A stretch of DNA of 64,000 bases from Brachybacterium halotolerans (GCF_016623465.1 NZ_JAEDAJ010000001.1:751963-815962), one strand, 5' to 3'; numbered from the stretch's first letter, positions 50,437-59,850 are shown. The notes: generated by a model not told the origin, from the sequence alone. Made by a program: numbers and translations.

Positions 50437-52326
50437 TCACGCGGGCAGCGCGCCGCCCCAGGCCGCGAGCCGGCGCGCGACGACCTCGGCGTGGTGCAGC
50501 AGCTGCGGGGCCGTGCCGGGCTCCGCGGTGATCGCGGATCCAGGTTGGGCGGTGGAGACCGGGACGCCGACGAGCAGGCGCCGCTCGTGGACCCGCCCGT
50601 CCTTGCCGATCGGGGCGTAGAGGCCGTCGACCGCGATCGAGCCCGTCGGCACGCGCCGGCCGGTGCCCCGCGAGGCCCACGAGTCCTGGCGGGCCTCGCC
50701 GCGCTCGCGCCAGGCCCGCAGCAGCGGGGAGGTGAAGGCGTTGAGCTCGACGCCCGGCAGATGCGCCTCGAGCACCCCGTCGCAGGAGTAGCGGAAGTCC
50801 TCGCCCGCGGTGACGACGAACCTGCCTGCCTCGTCGTCCACGTCCACGCGCATGCCCGGCCCCGTGAAGCGCACGAGCCCGGCCTCCTCGAGGGCGAGCA
50901 GCTGGCGCACGCGCAGAACGGGCGGGCCCGACGCCCAGGAGGCGAAGGCGTTGCGCAGGTGGCCGTCGATGTCGCGGGCCACGGACTCCGTGGTGTATGC
51001 GCCGAGGTCGATGAGCTGGTTGACCTGGATGCGGCATGCGGTGAGGACCCGGAAGACCAGCAGCCAGGCGGGATCCGGCTCGGCGGCCTCGCGCAGGCTG
51101 CGGCGCACCACCTCGAGGGTGCGGGCGTGCGCATCGGTGATCGGGCCGCCGCGCCGCCCGAAGGGGAACAGCATCCGCAGGATGACGGCTTCCTCGGCGA
51201 GCGCGCGGAAGCCCGAGACCGCGAGGGCTCGCTGCAGCTCGGCGAGGATCAGCGGCATCACGTCGGCCTCGTGATCGAGGCCGTCGGGTCGCACGGAGAG
51301 CTCGAGCACGCGCTCGCGGGTGAGGATCCGCGGCTCGTGGGGCTCGGGGAGGTAGGGCCGCAGATCCGGCTTGGGCCGGTAGACCATGCCGGAGCGCGAG
51401 CCGACGATCAGCTGGGGCTCCCCGCCCCCGGGGATGTAGCGCAGACCCGAGGGGGCGTGCGCGTCCGGCGCGAACCTCCCGCCGGCGGCGTCGGCGAGCA
51501 TGCCGAGCGCGTCGTAGAAGTTCAGTCCCATGCCCTGCACGGCGACCCGCTCGCGGCCCAGCAGCGCGGAGTAGTCCACCTGGAGGGGGTTCGCGGGGGC
51601 CGCGTGCACGAGTCCGTGGCGCGCGGCGGCGTGCTCCATCACCTGGGAGCGCGGTCCGGGGGCCGTCGCGAGGTGACCGAGGGCGAGGGCGACGGCGTCC
51701 ACGGTGAGCTCGGTGCCGTCCTGGAGCGCGACGCGCTGCGGGGTGCCCGGCTCGCCCGAGACGTCGAGAGCGCTGGTCCGGTGCACACGGATCCGCAGTC
51801 GGTTCGGGTCGGCGTCGGCGATGGCGCGCTCGAGCACGGCGGCGAGGTAGCGGCCGTGGGCGGCGCGGGAGGCTATGTCGGCCGGCCCCAGCCCTTCGGC
51901 GGCGAGGAAGTCGGCGAGGGTCTCCGTGTGTGGGACGGGCAGCTCGGGCCGGCACGACTCGTCGGGGTACATGGTGGTCTGGCAGGTCGCGGTGTTCATG
52001 AGCAGCACCTCGCCCTGGTCCTGCCGCCATACGTTGCCGCCGAGGCCCGCGCACGGATCGACGAGGTGCAGCTCGAGAAGGCCCTGCCAGTCGTCCCGCT
52101 GCGAGGCGGCGACCAGGCGCTCGATGATCGCGGTGCCGCGCGGGCCGGCCCCGATCACGGCGACCTCGCGGCGTGCCGCGCCGGCTCCGGCGTGCTCGGC
52201 GCGCCCGGTAGCGCCCGGCGGCGGCTCGCGGCGCTCGCGGTCCCCCGGGATCTCTCGGCGCGCGCGCTCGCCCGGCGCGGGTGCCGCGGCGCGGGTGCTC
52301 GGCGTGGGATCGGGGGCGACGGTCAT
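50437..52326 (-). CDS. FAD/NAD(P)-binding protein, large two-domain form
   Basis: A 629-residue cytoplasmic protein. The N-terminal Rossmann motif is AVIGAGPRGTAIIERLV (about 50-66), followed by LVDPCAGLGGNVWRQDQ. VQGMGLNFYDALGML is a second nucleotide-binding-like stretch. This architecture is found in actinobacterial FAD/NAD(P)-binding proteins of unknown reaction. The first 45 residues are disordered. ATG 52326 follows GATACT by 7 nt. It ends 13 bp before dapE begins on the same strand, and its divergent partner is an MFS exporter. Confidence 0.78.
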   Translation of the reverse strand: MTVAPDPTPSTRAAAPAPGERARREIPGDRERREPPPGATGRAEHAGAGAARREVAVIGAGPRGTAIIERLVAASQRDDWQGLLELHLVDPCAGLGGNVWRQDQGEVLLMNTATCQTTMYPDESCRPELPVPHTETLADFLAAEGLGPADIASRAAHGRYLAAVLERAIADADPNRLRIRVHRTSALDVSGEPGTPQRVALQDGTELTVDAVALALGHLATAPGPRSQVMEHAAARHGLVHAAPANPLQVDYSALLGRERVAVQGMGLNFYDALGMLADAAGGRFAPDAHAPSGLRYIPGGGEPQLIVGSRSGMVYRPKPDLRPYLPEPHEPRILTRERVLELSVRPDGLDHEADVMPLILAELQRALAVSGFRALAEEAVILRMLFPFGRRGGPITDAHARTLEVVRRSLREAAEPDPAWLLVFRVLTACRIQVNQLIDLGAYTTESVARDIDGHLRNAFASWASGPPVLRVRQLLALEEAGLVRFTGPGMRVDVDDEAGRFVVTAGEDFRYSCDGVLEAHLPGVELNAFTSPLLRAWRERGEARQDSWASRGTGRRVPTGSIAVDGLYAPIGKDGRVHERRLLVGVPVSTAQPGSAITAEPGTAPQLLHHAEVVARRLAAWGGALPA

Positions 52327-52429
52327 GGATCCCAGTATCGGGGTGGTCGGCCGCGGGGCGGGAACGGGACCCTCCGGGGCCACTGTGACGTTGGACCGCG
52401 CGAGCACGCCCGCGGGGGTTCGGAGTCCT

Positions 52430-52449
52430 ACACTTCCGGAGCGCTCCGG
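52430..52449 (+). promoter_or_regulatory. Promoter -10 and palindromic operator of the MFS gene
   Basis: TACACT (52429-52434) is followed by the 14-bp perfect palindrome CCGGAGCGCTCCGG (52436-52449), about 90 bp before the exporter start. A repressor bound there would block transcription start. No clear -35 is seen. Confidence 0.5.
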
Positions 52450-52536
52450 CGCTGCCAGGCTCCCCTCTCAGGTCCGGTCCCGCAGGGACCGTCGGCCGAC
52501 GGGCGCTCCTCTTACACGACGTCCCAGGAGGACCCC

Positions 52537-54141
52537 ATGCCCGCGGAGCCCCGCGCCACAGACCCCCGCACTGCCGCCCAGGACCCGACGTCGGCCGCGG
52601 CCCGGGCCTCGACCCCGGCCCCGGACCAGGCCCCGACGCAGCCCGCCGAGCTCAGGCCGTGGCCCGCGCTGTGGTCGATGATCATCGGCTTCTTCATGCT
52701 GCTCGTGGACGGCACGATCGTCTCGATCGCGACCCCGAGGATCCAGGACGAGCTCGACGCCGACATCACCAAGGTCATCTGGGTGACCAGCGCCTACCTG
52801 CTCGCCTACGCCGTGCCGCTGCTGGTCACCGGCCGCCTCGGCGACCGCCTGGGCCCCAAGCGGGTCTACCTCGCCGGGCTCGTCGTCTTCACCCTCGCGA
52901 GCCTGTGGTGCGGACTGTCCGGCACGATCGAGATGCTGATCCTGGCGCGTGTGGTCCAGGGACTCGGCGCAGCGCTGATGACTCCGCAGACGATGACCGT
53001 CATCACCCGCATGTTCCCGCCGCAGCAGCGCGGCCCGGCCATGGCCCTGTGGGGCGCGACCGCGGGGGTCGCGAACCTCGTCGGCCCGATCCTCGGCGGT
53101 GTCCTGGTCGATGGTCTCGGCTGGGAGTGGATCTTCTTCGTCAACGTGCCCGTGGGCATCGTCGGCTTCGTCCTGGCCATGCGCCTGGTGCCGAACCTCG
53201 AGTCCCATGCGCACCGCTTCGACCTGCCCGGCGTGCTGCTCTCCGCGGTCGGCATGTTCCTGGTGGTGTTCGGCATCCAGGAGGGGTCGACGTACGACTG
53301 GGGCACCATCACCGGCATCATCTCCGTCCCGCTGCTGATCGGCGCTGGGATCGTGGTGCTGGTCCTCTTCGTGCTCTGGCAGGCGAAGCAGAAGGGCGGC
53401 GAGCCGCTGCTGCCGCTGGGCCTTTTCCGCGACCGGAACTTCGCCGTCGCGAACCTCGCGATCGCCGGTGTGGGCGCCGCGATCGTGACCTTCGCGCTGC
53501 CCATCGTGCTGTGGACGCAGAACGTCAAGGGCTTCTCCCCCACCCAGTCGGCTCTGCTGCTCGCACCGATGGCGATCATCGGCGGGGGCCTCTCCCCGCT
53601 CGTCGGCAAGAACCTGCACCGCTGGAACACGCGGCTGCTCGCGGTCGTGGGCCTGGCCCTGTTCGGCCTGGGCATCGCGGCCATGGGCGTGCTCGTCATG
53701 AACGACGCCGCCTGGTACTGGCTGCTGATCCCGGGCGCCGTCATGGGCCTGGGCAATGCGGGCATGTGGGCGCCGCTGTCGATCTCCGCGACCTACGGAC
53801 TCTCCCGTGCGCAGGCGGGCGCCGGCTCGGGCGTCTACAACGCGATGCGCCAGCTCGGCGCCGTGATCGGCTCCGCGGCGATCGCCGCGGTGATGGCCTC
53901 GCGCATCACTTCCGAGTTCGCGGACGCAGGCCTGGGCGGAGGCTCCGGCGCGGGCGGCGGGGAGAGCGACCACGCCGCCGCGGGCGGCGAGGCCGGCGCA
54001 TCCTCCGGCGGCGTGCTGCCTGACATGCTGCACGCCCCGTACGCGCATGCGATGGGCGAGAGCCTGTTCCTGCCCGCGGCGATCATGGGCGTCGCGGTGA
54101 TCGCGGCGCTGTTCCTCCGCAACGCCAACGCGCGGCGCTGA
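52537..54141 (+). CDS. MFS exporter, DHA2 (EmrB/QacA-like) family
   Basis: A 534-residue, about 14-helix proton-driven exporter. DGTIVSIATPRIQDEL and TGRLGDRLGPKRVYL (motif A) place it in DHA2. A Gly/Ala/Ser-rich loop (about 460-490) separates the last two helices. CAGGAGG precedes ATG 52537. It is divergent from the FAD/NAD(P) protein gene and convergent with a second MFS gene. The substrate is unknown. Confidence 0.9.
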   Translation: MPAEPRATDPRTAAQDPTSAAARASTPAPDQAPTQPAELRPWPALWSMIIGFFMLLVDGTIVSIATPRIQDELDADITKVIWVTSAYLLAYAVPLLVTGRLGDRLGPKRVYLAGLVVFTLASLWCGLSGTIEMLILARVVQGLGAALMTPQTMTVITRMFPPQQRGPAMALWGATAGVANLVGPILGGVLVDGLGWEWIFFVNVPVGIVGFVLAMRLVPNLESHAHRFDLPGVLLSAVGMFLVVFGIQEGSTYDWGTITGIISVPLLIGAGIVVLVLFVLWQAKQKGGEPLLPLGLFRDRNFAVANLAIAGVGAAIVTFALPIVLWTQNVKGFSPTQSALLLAPMAIIGGGLSPLVGKNLHRWNTRLLAVVGLALFGLGIAAMGVLVMNDAAWYWLLIPGAVMGLGNAGMWAPLSISATYGLSRAQAGAGSGVYNAMRQLGAVIGSAAIAAVMASRITSEFADAGLGGGSGAGGGESDHAAAGGEAGASSGGVLPDMLHAPYAHAMGESLFLPAAIMGVAVIAALFLRNANARR

Positions 54142-54177
54142 GGGGCCGGCGGGCCGAGCGCCCGACAGCCCGCGGGT

Positions 54178-55557
54178 TCACCCGCGGGCGGCGTGCTCGT
54201 CCTCGTCGGCGACTCGAGCGCCGTCCGCCGACGCGCCGTCGTCGGCACGACCGTCGGTCCGGGGCTCGTCTGCTGCGAGCCCGGTGAGCCGCGCATGCTC
54301 CACCCACCCGGCGGCGGCGGGGATCGAGCGCAGATGGGGACCGATGACGGCGATCACCGCCGCCAGTGCGCAGAGGGCGGCGAACACGCCGAGGGTCACC
54401 GGCGCCCCCGCGTGCGCCAGCCCCCAGCCCGCGATGGCGGGCGAGAGGGGCATCAGACCCATGGCCACGAGCGCGTTGAGCGCGCCCACCCGCCCCTGCA
54501 TGGGCGTGGGCGTGATGTGCAGGAAGAACCCTCCGCTGCCGGCGTTCAGAGCGGGCAGCGGGAGACCCATGACCGCGTAGAGCACGGCGATCATCCACGG
54601 GGACGGGGCGAAGGGGATCGCCAGGGTGGATGCCGCCAGCACGATGAGACCGCCGATGACCACGATTCCCGTGGGCACCCGCTCGACGATCCGGGGCGCG
54701 AGCACGGCGCCCACCAGGATCGAGGCGGCGAGCACCGAGGAGAGCAGGCCGATCTGCGCGGCGGGGACGCCGCGCGCGGCGAGCATGAGGGTGACGGTGA
54801 GCAGGGCGCCGTTCGAACCGAGGTTCACGAGCGCGGCCACCGCGCCGAGCTGCACCCGCACGGGCTGGGCGATGCTCCAGCGCAGGGCGTCGAGCAGGTC
54901 CCGGCCGACGTGGGAGCGGGACAGCCCTGCCGAGGACTCCGCGGGCCGAGGGCGGTAGTCGCCGCGCATCCGCAGCGTCGCGATCAGCGAGCCGACGTGT
55001 CCGATCACGAGGGTGAGGGCAGGCAGTGCGAGGTGCACCGCGAGCAGGGCGCCGCTCGCGGGTCCGCTGCCCAGCTCGATCGCCGCCCCGCGTCCCTCGT
55101 TGATCGAGATGGCGCGCGGCAGCTGGGCGGGCGGGACGATCTGCTTGAGCATCGCGTCGGACGCGAACCCCAGGAGCGTGCCGCGCAGCCGATGGACGAA
55201 GGCAAGGGCCGCGAGCACCGGAACGCTCGCGACGCCCCCGACGAGCACCGCGACGAGGACGGCCTGGGTGAGGATTCCGGTCGCCGAGGCGAGCAGCCGC
55301 AGCCGTCGCCGGTCGAACCGATCGGCGAGCAGACCGCCGGGGATCATGCCGATCAGTCCTCCGATCCCCTCGAGCAGGCCCACGAGCCCCACGGCCGCGA
55401 CCGAGCCGGTGACCGCGAGGGTGACGAGCGGGAAGGCGAAGGCCGCGATCCCCGCACCGGCGTCCAGCAGCACGTCCCCCACGAGCCAGCGCCTGTATTC
55501 GGCGTTCCGTCGGAGCGGCGCGTGGGTCCCGTGTACGGGCTTCGTCGGCCGATGCAT
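54178..55557 (-). CDS. MFS transporter, MFS_3/EntS-like
   Basis: A 459-residue exporter with about 12 helices, of the group including enterobactin exporter EntS and macrolide pumps. LRRNAEYRRWLVGDVLLDAG and GGLLADRFDRRRLRLLA (motif A) are characteristic. The C-terminal 40 residues are disordered and acidic. ATG 55557 follows TAGTCT by 6 nt. It is divergent from an ArsR-type regulator across an 81-bp region with nested palindromes, so it is very likely that regulator's target. Confidence 0.9.
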   Translation of the reverse strand: MHRPTKPVHGTHAPLRRNAEYRRWLVGDVLLDAGAGIAAFAFPLVTLAVTGSVAAVGLVGLLEGIGGLIGMIPGGLLADRFDRRRLRLLASATGILTQAVLVAVLVGGVASVPVLAALAFVHRLRGTLLGFASDAMLKQIVPPAQLPRAISINEGRGAAIELGSGPASGALLAVHLALPALTLVIGHVGSLIATLRMRGDYRPRPAESSAGLSRSHVGRDLLDALRWSIAQPVRVQLGAVAALVNLGSNGALLTVTLMLAARGVPAAQIGLLSSVLAASILVGAVLAPRIVERVPTGIVVIGGLIVLAASTLAIPFAPSPWMIAVLYAVMGLPLPALNAGSGGFFLHITPTPMQGRVGALNALVAMGLMPLSPAIAGWGLAHAGAPVTLGVFAALCALAAVIAVIGPHLRSIPAAAGWVEHARLTGLAADEPRTDGRADDGASADGARVADEDEHAARG

Positions 55558-55570
55558 GCCGCGAGACTAG

Positions 55571-55620
55571 ACCCGCACAGCCCGTTGCGCAACAGTTATT
55601 GCGCATGTGTCGGTGCGGGT
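55571..55620. promoter_or_regulatory. Nested palindromic operator between the MFS and ArsR-type genes
   Basis: ACCCGCAC (55571-55578) and GTGCGGGT (55613-55620) flank GTTGCGCAAC (55584-55593, a perfect palindrome) and a second TTGCGCA (55599-55605). The two divergent -10 hexamers, TAGTCT (minus strand, 55564-55569) and TAGGCT (55627-55632), lie just outside, so one bound regulator would cover both promoters. Confidence 0.7.
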
Positions 55621-55638
55621 TCTCGGTAGGCTCCGGGC

Positions 55639-56334
55639 ATGAGCACCGAGGAACACCACCCGTCGCCTGAGCTCCGCGGTTATGCGACGCAGGAGATGCT
55701 GCGGGCGATGGCGCACCCGCTGCGCCTGCAGCTCATGGAGCGCGTGGGCCGCCGCGGCACGGCCCGTGCCGCCGACCTCGCCGAGGAGATGGGTGTGGCG
55801 GCGAACGCGCTGAGCTACCACCTGCGCACCCTCGCGAAGGCGGGCGTCATCGAGGAGGCTCCCGGGGAGGCGCGCGACCGCAGGGACCGGGTCTGGCGGC
55901 TCACGCAGGCGAGCTTCCACTATGGACAGGGCGAGTCCTCGACCAACGATCCTGATGCGACCGACGACGAGTACCGCCGCGCGGCCATGTCCATGAGCCT
56001 CGCCGCGATCGAGTGGATCCGCACCTCTTGGATCGCCCAGAGCGCCCGCTACGAGGCGGGCGAGGCGTCGCAGAACCTCGCCGGGCAGCTGTTCTCCTCG
56101 TCGCTGCGCATCTCGCGCGATCAGGCGGAGGATCTCGCCCGACGCGCGAACGACCTCATCATGGAGTTCAACCGCCTGAACCGCGACGAGCGCGGCACGG
56201 ACCTCGAGGGCGACCCGGACTCCGAGGGCCCTGCCGAGGACTTCCGCGTCCTCTTCGCCCTCGTCGGCGATCGGCCCGCGCCCGACCAGAGGATGACCGG
56301 CGGGCAGGAGGATTCCCACACCCCAGAGGGATAG
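55639..56334 (+). CDS. ArsR-like winged-helix transcriptional regulator
   Basis: A 231-residue regulator. The N-terminal winged helix includes AHPLRLQLMERVGRRG and the recognition segment ADLAEEMGVAANALSYHLRT (about 40-65). The long C-terminal region is helical, as in larger ArsR/HTH_20 proteins, and has no metal-binding CxC, so it probably senses an organic ligand. ATG 55639 follows TAGGCT by 6 nt. It should control itself and the divergent MFS exporter. Confidence 0.85.
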   Translation: MSTEEHHPSPELRGYATQEMLRAMAHPLRLQLMERVGRRGTARAADLAEEMGVAANALSYHLRTLAKAGVIEEAPGEARDRRDRVWRLTQASFHYGQGESSTNDPDATDDEYRRAAMSMSLAAIEWIRTSWIAQSARYEAGEASQNLAGQLFSSSLRISRDQAEDLARRANDLIMEFNRLNRDERGTDLEGDPDSEGPAEDFRVLFALVGDRPAPDQRMTGGQEDSHTPEG

Positions 56335-56367
56335 GAAGCACCCGCCGCGCTCCGTAGAATCCTTCGC

Positions 56368-57354
56368 ATGAGCACCCCCGCGAACTCCGCCGACACGACC
56401 ACGCCGACGCACGCCTGGGGCATCGGCCTCGCCACCGTCGCCGCCGACGGCTCGACCCTCGACACCTGGTACCCGGCCCCGCAGCTCGGCGAGGCGCCCG
56501 CGGAACTCGAGTCCCAGCCGCTGCACGCGCAGCTCGGCGCAGCCGCCCGCGAGGACGAGGTGCGCGGCACCCGCCAGGAGGTCGTCGCCCGCGCGATCGA
56601 GCTCGCGGCCGCCCCGGCCGACACCGCCGACGCCTACCTGCGCCTGCACCTGCTCTCCCACCGTCTGATCGGGCCCAATGTGCAGAGCCTCGAGGGTCTG
56701 TTCGGCCAGCTCACCAACGTCGTCTGGACCTCCGAGGGTCCCTGCGCGGTCCCCGGCTTCGAGGAGACCCGCCTGCGCCTCATCGCCGCCGGCCGCACCC
56801 CCACCGTGTTCAGCGTCGACAAGTTCCCGCGCATGGTCGACTACGTGCTGCCCTCCGGCGTGCGCATCGGCGACGCCGATCGCGTCCGCCTCGGCGCCCA
56901 CCTCGCCGACGGCACCACCGTCATGCACGAGGGATTCGTGAACTTCAACGCCGGCACGCTCGGCCACTCCATGGTCGAGGGCCGCATCTCCCAGGGCGTC
57001 GTCGTCGGCGACGGGTCCGACGTGGGCGGCGGCGCCTCCACCATGGGCACCCTCTCCGGAGGCGGCACCGAGCGCGTGCGCATCGGCCGCCGCTCGCTGC
57101 TGGGCGCCGAGTCCGGCATCGGGATAGCGCTCGGCGACGACTGCGTGGTCGAGGCCGGCCTGTACGTCACGGCCGGCACGAAGGTCTCCGTCGTCGACCC
57201 GCGCGGCGTCGAGGACGGCACCGTCGTCAAGGCGCGCGAGCTCTCCGGCATGGATAACCTCCTGTTCCGCCGCAACTCCGTGACCGGCGCGGTCGAGGTC
57301 GTGGCCCGCGAGGGCCGCACCGTCGAGCTCAACGCCGCGCTGCACGCGAACTGA
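56368..57354 (+). CDS. dapD: Tetrahydrodipicolinate N-succinyltransferase
   Basis: A 328-residue enzyme that transfers succinate from succinyl-CoA to tetrahydrodipicolinate in lysine and peptidoglycan synthesis. The C-terminal half is a left-handed beta helix of hexapeptide repeats ([43 protein letters not shown]). [20 protein letters not shown] is the actinobacterial DapD signature. The start follows TAGAAT by 7 nt. It lies 33 bp after the ArsR-type gene but has its own promoter. Confidence 0.94.
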   Translation: MSTPANSADTTTPTHAWGIGLATVAADGSTLDTWYPAPQLGEAPAELESQPLHAQLGAAAREDEVRGTRQEVVARAIELAAAPADTADAYLRLHLLSHRLIGPNVQSLEGLFGQLTNVVWTSEGPCAVPGFEETRLRLIAAGRTPTVFSVDKFPRMVDYVLPSGVRIGDADRVRLGAHLADGTTVMHEGFVNFNAGTLGHSMVEGRISQGVVVGDGSDVGGGASTMGTLSGGGTERVRIGRRSLLGAESGIGIALGDDCVVEAGLYVTAGTKVSVVDPRGVEDGTVVKARELSGMDNLLFRRNSVTGAVEVVAREGRTVELNAALHAN

Positions 57355-57411
57355 CCCCGCGACGCCCCGTCCGACGCCCCGCCGAGACCCGCACCGCCGA
57401 GACGACCGCCC

Positions 57412-58350
57412 ATGGCCCGCTCCCGACGCTCCCGCTCCCGCCGCTCGCGCATGCGGCACCTCACAGTGCCCCTCGTGATGCTGCTGGTGCTGGTCTTCGT
57501 CGTCGCCGGGACGTTCTTCGCGCTGACCCGCTTCGCGTCCGTCCAGCGCAGCGGGCAGTGCACGGCGGCGGGCCTCGGGACGACGCACGAGTACACGACC
57601 GAGCGCACCGCGAACGCGGCGCTGATCAGCGCGGTCGCCGTGGACCGGGGCCTGCCGCCGCGCGCGGCGTCGATCGCGCTCGCCACGGCGTACCAGGAGT
57701 CGAAGCTGCAGAACATCGAGCACGGCGACCGCGACTCCCAGGGCCTGTTCCAGCAGCGTCCCTCGCAGGGCTGGGGCACCCAGGCGCAGATCATGGACCC
57801 GGTCCATGCGACCAACGCCTTCTACGACTCCCTCGTGAAGCTCGACTACGCCTCGATGAGCGTGAACGACGCCGCCCAGAAGGTGCAGCGCTCGGGCTAT
57901 CCCGAGGCCTACGGCGACCACGAGACCGAGGGGCGGATCTTCGCCTCCGCACTCACCGGGCAGTCCGGTGCGAACCTCGTGTGCGACATCGCCGCACCCG
58001 ACTCGGCGGCCTCGCCCCAGAGCGTGCAGGACGCCCTGAAGGATCAGTTCCCGCGACGCACGAAGGCCGGGACGGTCTCGAGCTCTCTGGCCTCCGCCTC
58101 ATCGGTCGCGACGTCCCGACCCGACGGCTCCAGTGCGACCGCCCTGGTCATCGACACGCACGGTGACACGGCGCTGGGCTGGGCGGTCGCGAACTGGTCC
58201 GTCGCCCGTGCGGCCGACGACGGAGTCGTCCAGGTCTCCTATCAGGGGCGTGCCTGGCAGCGCGAGTCCCACGACCAGGAAGCCGGCACCTGGCCGAGCA
58301 TCGACGGCGACGACGCGGACCGCGTGGTGGTGCTCGTCGCCGGAGGGTGA
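57412..58350 (+). CDS. Membrane-anchored lysozyme-like protein
   Basis: A 312-residue protein with a basic N-terminus (SRRSRSRRSR), one membrane helix (about 18-40) and an extracellular domain. AYQESKLQNIEHGDRDSQGL and FQQRPSQGWG resemble the transglycosylase/lysozyme fold, with Glu in QES as candidate catalytic acid. Relatives are often misnamed heavy-metal transporter. The C-terminal 100 residues form a Ser-rich linker and a small domain. It may trim peptidoglycan. Confidence 0.7.
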   Translation: MARSRRSRSRRSRMRHLTVPLVMLLVLVFVVAGTFFALTRFASVQRSGQCTAAGLGTTHEYTTERTANAALISAVAVDRGLPPRAASIALATAYQESKLQNIEHGDRDSQGLFQQRPSQGWGTQAQIMDPVHATNAFYDSLVKLDYASMSVNDAAQKVQRSGYPEAYGDHETEGRIFASALTGQSGANLVCDIAAPDSAASPQSVQDALKDQFPRRTKAGTVSSSLASASSVATSRPDGSSATALVIDTHGDTALGWAVANWSVARAADDGVVQVSYQGRAWQRESHDQEAGTWPSIDGDDADRVVVLVAGG

Positions 58351-58364
58351 CTACCCTCGGGAGC

Positions 58365-59339
58365 ATGAGCGGGAACGCGCGAGCGGCGCAGGTCCCAGCA
58401 CCTCCGGACACGACGCCGCAGGTCGGAATGTCGGAAGGTCGCACGGCGGACGGTCCGGCATGGGATTTCGCGAACGACCGGACGGGCAGGCCGCCGGGCA
58501 TCGAGGCGATGGTCGGCTATCGCGCCCTCGACGTCCCCGAGGTGGTCCATCGCGGACTCCCCGCCTCCCGCCTGACCTTCATCCTCGCCCTCGACGAGGG
58601 CGTCGAGGCCGCATCGGGCACCGCCGGCCCGGAGGGTCTGCGCCGCGCGCAGCCGGCGCCCGTGGTCATCGGCGGCCTGCACATGACATCGAGCCTCGTA
58701 CGACAGCGGCCGTCGCAGGCCGGCATCCAGATGTCCGTCCATCCCCTCGCGGCCCAGGCCCTCCTCGGAGTGCCCGCCGTCGGCCTCCCCGTGGAGGAGT
58801 TCGACGCCGCCGGCGTGCTCGGTCAATGGGCCGTCGACCTGCAGGAGCGGGTGCGCGAGGCGAGCTGCTGGCAGGAGAGGTTCGACCTGGTCTCCGCAGG
58901 TCTCCGGCAGCGGCTCGGGCAGCATGACCGCGGGCCCAGGGCCAGCGGCGGCCGCCTGCGGCCCGAGCTGCTGCGCGCCTGGTGGCTGCTCGAGCGCAGC
59001 GGCGGGCGCGCCCGCATCGGCGACATCGCGGCGGACGTCGGCCTCGGCCCCCGACGCCTCGGCGCCCTGTTCCACCAGGAGCTGGGCCGCTCCCCCAAGC
59101 AGGTCGCCGGACTCATGCGCTTCGAGCGTGCGGTGGCCTCGACCGCCCGCTCCGTGCGCACCACTGGCCGGGCCGATCTGGCGTCGATCGCTGCCACCAG
59201 CGGCTACGCCGACCAAGCCCACCTGACCCGCGAGTTCAGCCGCTTCGCGGGGATCACGCCCGGCGCGTGGATCCGCGAGGAGTTCCGGAACATTCAAGAC
59301 GGCGGCCACGGCGCGGCGGAGGATCGTCTGCATGGATGA
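58365..59339 (+). CDS. AraC-family transcriptional regulator
   Basis: A 324-residue regulator with an N-terminal sensory domain and a C-terminal double helix-turn-helix (IGDIAADVGLGPRRLGALF and LASIAATSGYADQAHLTREF, then SRFAGITPGAW). ATG 58365 is used because TACCCT lies 7 nt upstream; the in-frame GTG at 58347 overlaps the previous stop. Its end overlaps the VOC gene by 8 bp, so it probably regulates that gene or its pathway. Confidence 0.88.
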   Translation: MSGNARAAQVPAPPDTTPQVGMSEGRTADGPAWDFANDRTGRPPGIEAMVGYRALDVPEVVHRGLPASRLTFILALDEGVEAASGTAGPEGLRRAQPAPVVIGGLHMTSSLVRQRPSQAGIQMSVHPLAAQALLGVPAVGLPVEEFDAAGVLGQWAVDLQERVREASCWQERFDLVSAGLRQRLGQHDRGPRASGGRLRPELLRAWWLLERSGGRARIGDIAADVGLGPRRLGALFHQELGRSPKQVAGLMRFERAVASTARSVRTTGRADLASIAATSGYADQAHLTREFSRFAGITPGAWIREEFRNIQDGGHGAAEDRLHG

Positions 59340-59850
59340 GACACAGACTCCCCCGCAGACCCACCCGACCATTCCGAGCACGCCGAGCACGCCGACCTCA
59401 CCGACCGCTTCCGAGCTCACCGCGGACTCCCCCGCGGGCTCCTCCGGGCCGACGCTCTTCGCGACGTTCCGCGCCCGGGACGCCGCCGCGCTGATCGACT
59501 ACCTGCAGGACGTGCTCGGCTTCGTCCTCACGGCCCGCTACGACGACGGCGAGCGCGTCGCCCACGCGGAGCTGCGCCGGCCCGACGGCCGCGGCGGCGT
59601 GATGCTCGGCGACGTCCAGGAGGGCGCCGACTGGTCCCCGGAGCCCGGCGGCGCGGGCCTCTACGTGGTCGTGGATGAGATCGATACGCTGTACGAGCGC
59701 GTGGTCGCCAAGGACGCGCAGGTCATCACGCCCCTCGCCGACACCCCGTACGGCAGCCGCGAGTTCGCGGTGCGGGACCCCGAGGGAAACATGTGGTCTT
59801 TCGGGACGTACGCGGGGGAACAGGTCCCCGCGGCCCGCGACCCGGAGTGA
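59332..59850 (+). CDS. VOC/glyoxalase-family protein
   Basis: A 172-residue protein with a Thr/Pro/Ser-rich disordered N-terminus (about 1-38) and a vicinal-oxygen-chelate fold (LIDYLQDVLGFVLTARYDDG; EFAVRDPEGNMWSFGTY). It resembles glyoxalase/bleomycin-resistance/PhnB-type proteins; metal ligands are not certain. It overlaps the AraC gene end, suggesting a shared inducer. Confidence 0.8.
   Translation: MDETQTPPQTHPTIPSTPSTPTSPTASELTADSPAGSSGPTLFATFRARDAAALIDYLQDVLGFVLTARYDDGERVAHAELRRPDGRGGVMLGDVQEGADWSPEPGGAGLYVVVDEIDTLYERVVAKDAQVITPLADTPYGSREFAVRDPEGNMWSFGTYAGEQVPAARDPE

Noticed and set aside
50017..54141. Open frame of 1374 codons running across dapE, the FAD/NAD(P) gene and the MFS gene
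   Set aside because: Only the last 534 codons (from 52537) are the MFS exporter. The rest is antisense to two well-supported genes and reflects the lack of stops in GC-rich DNA.
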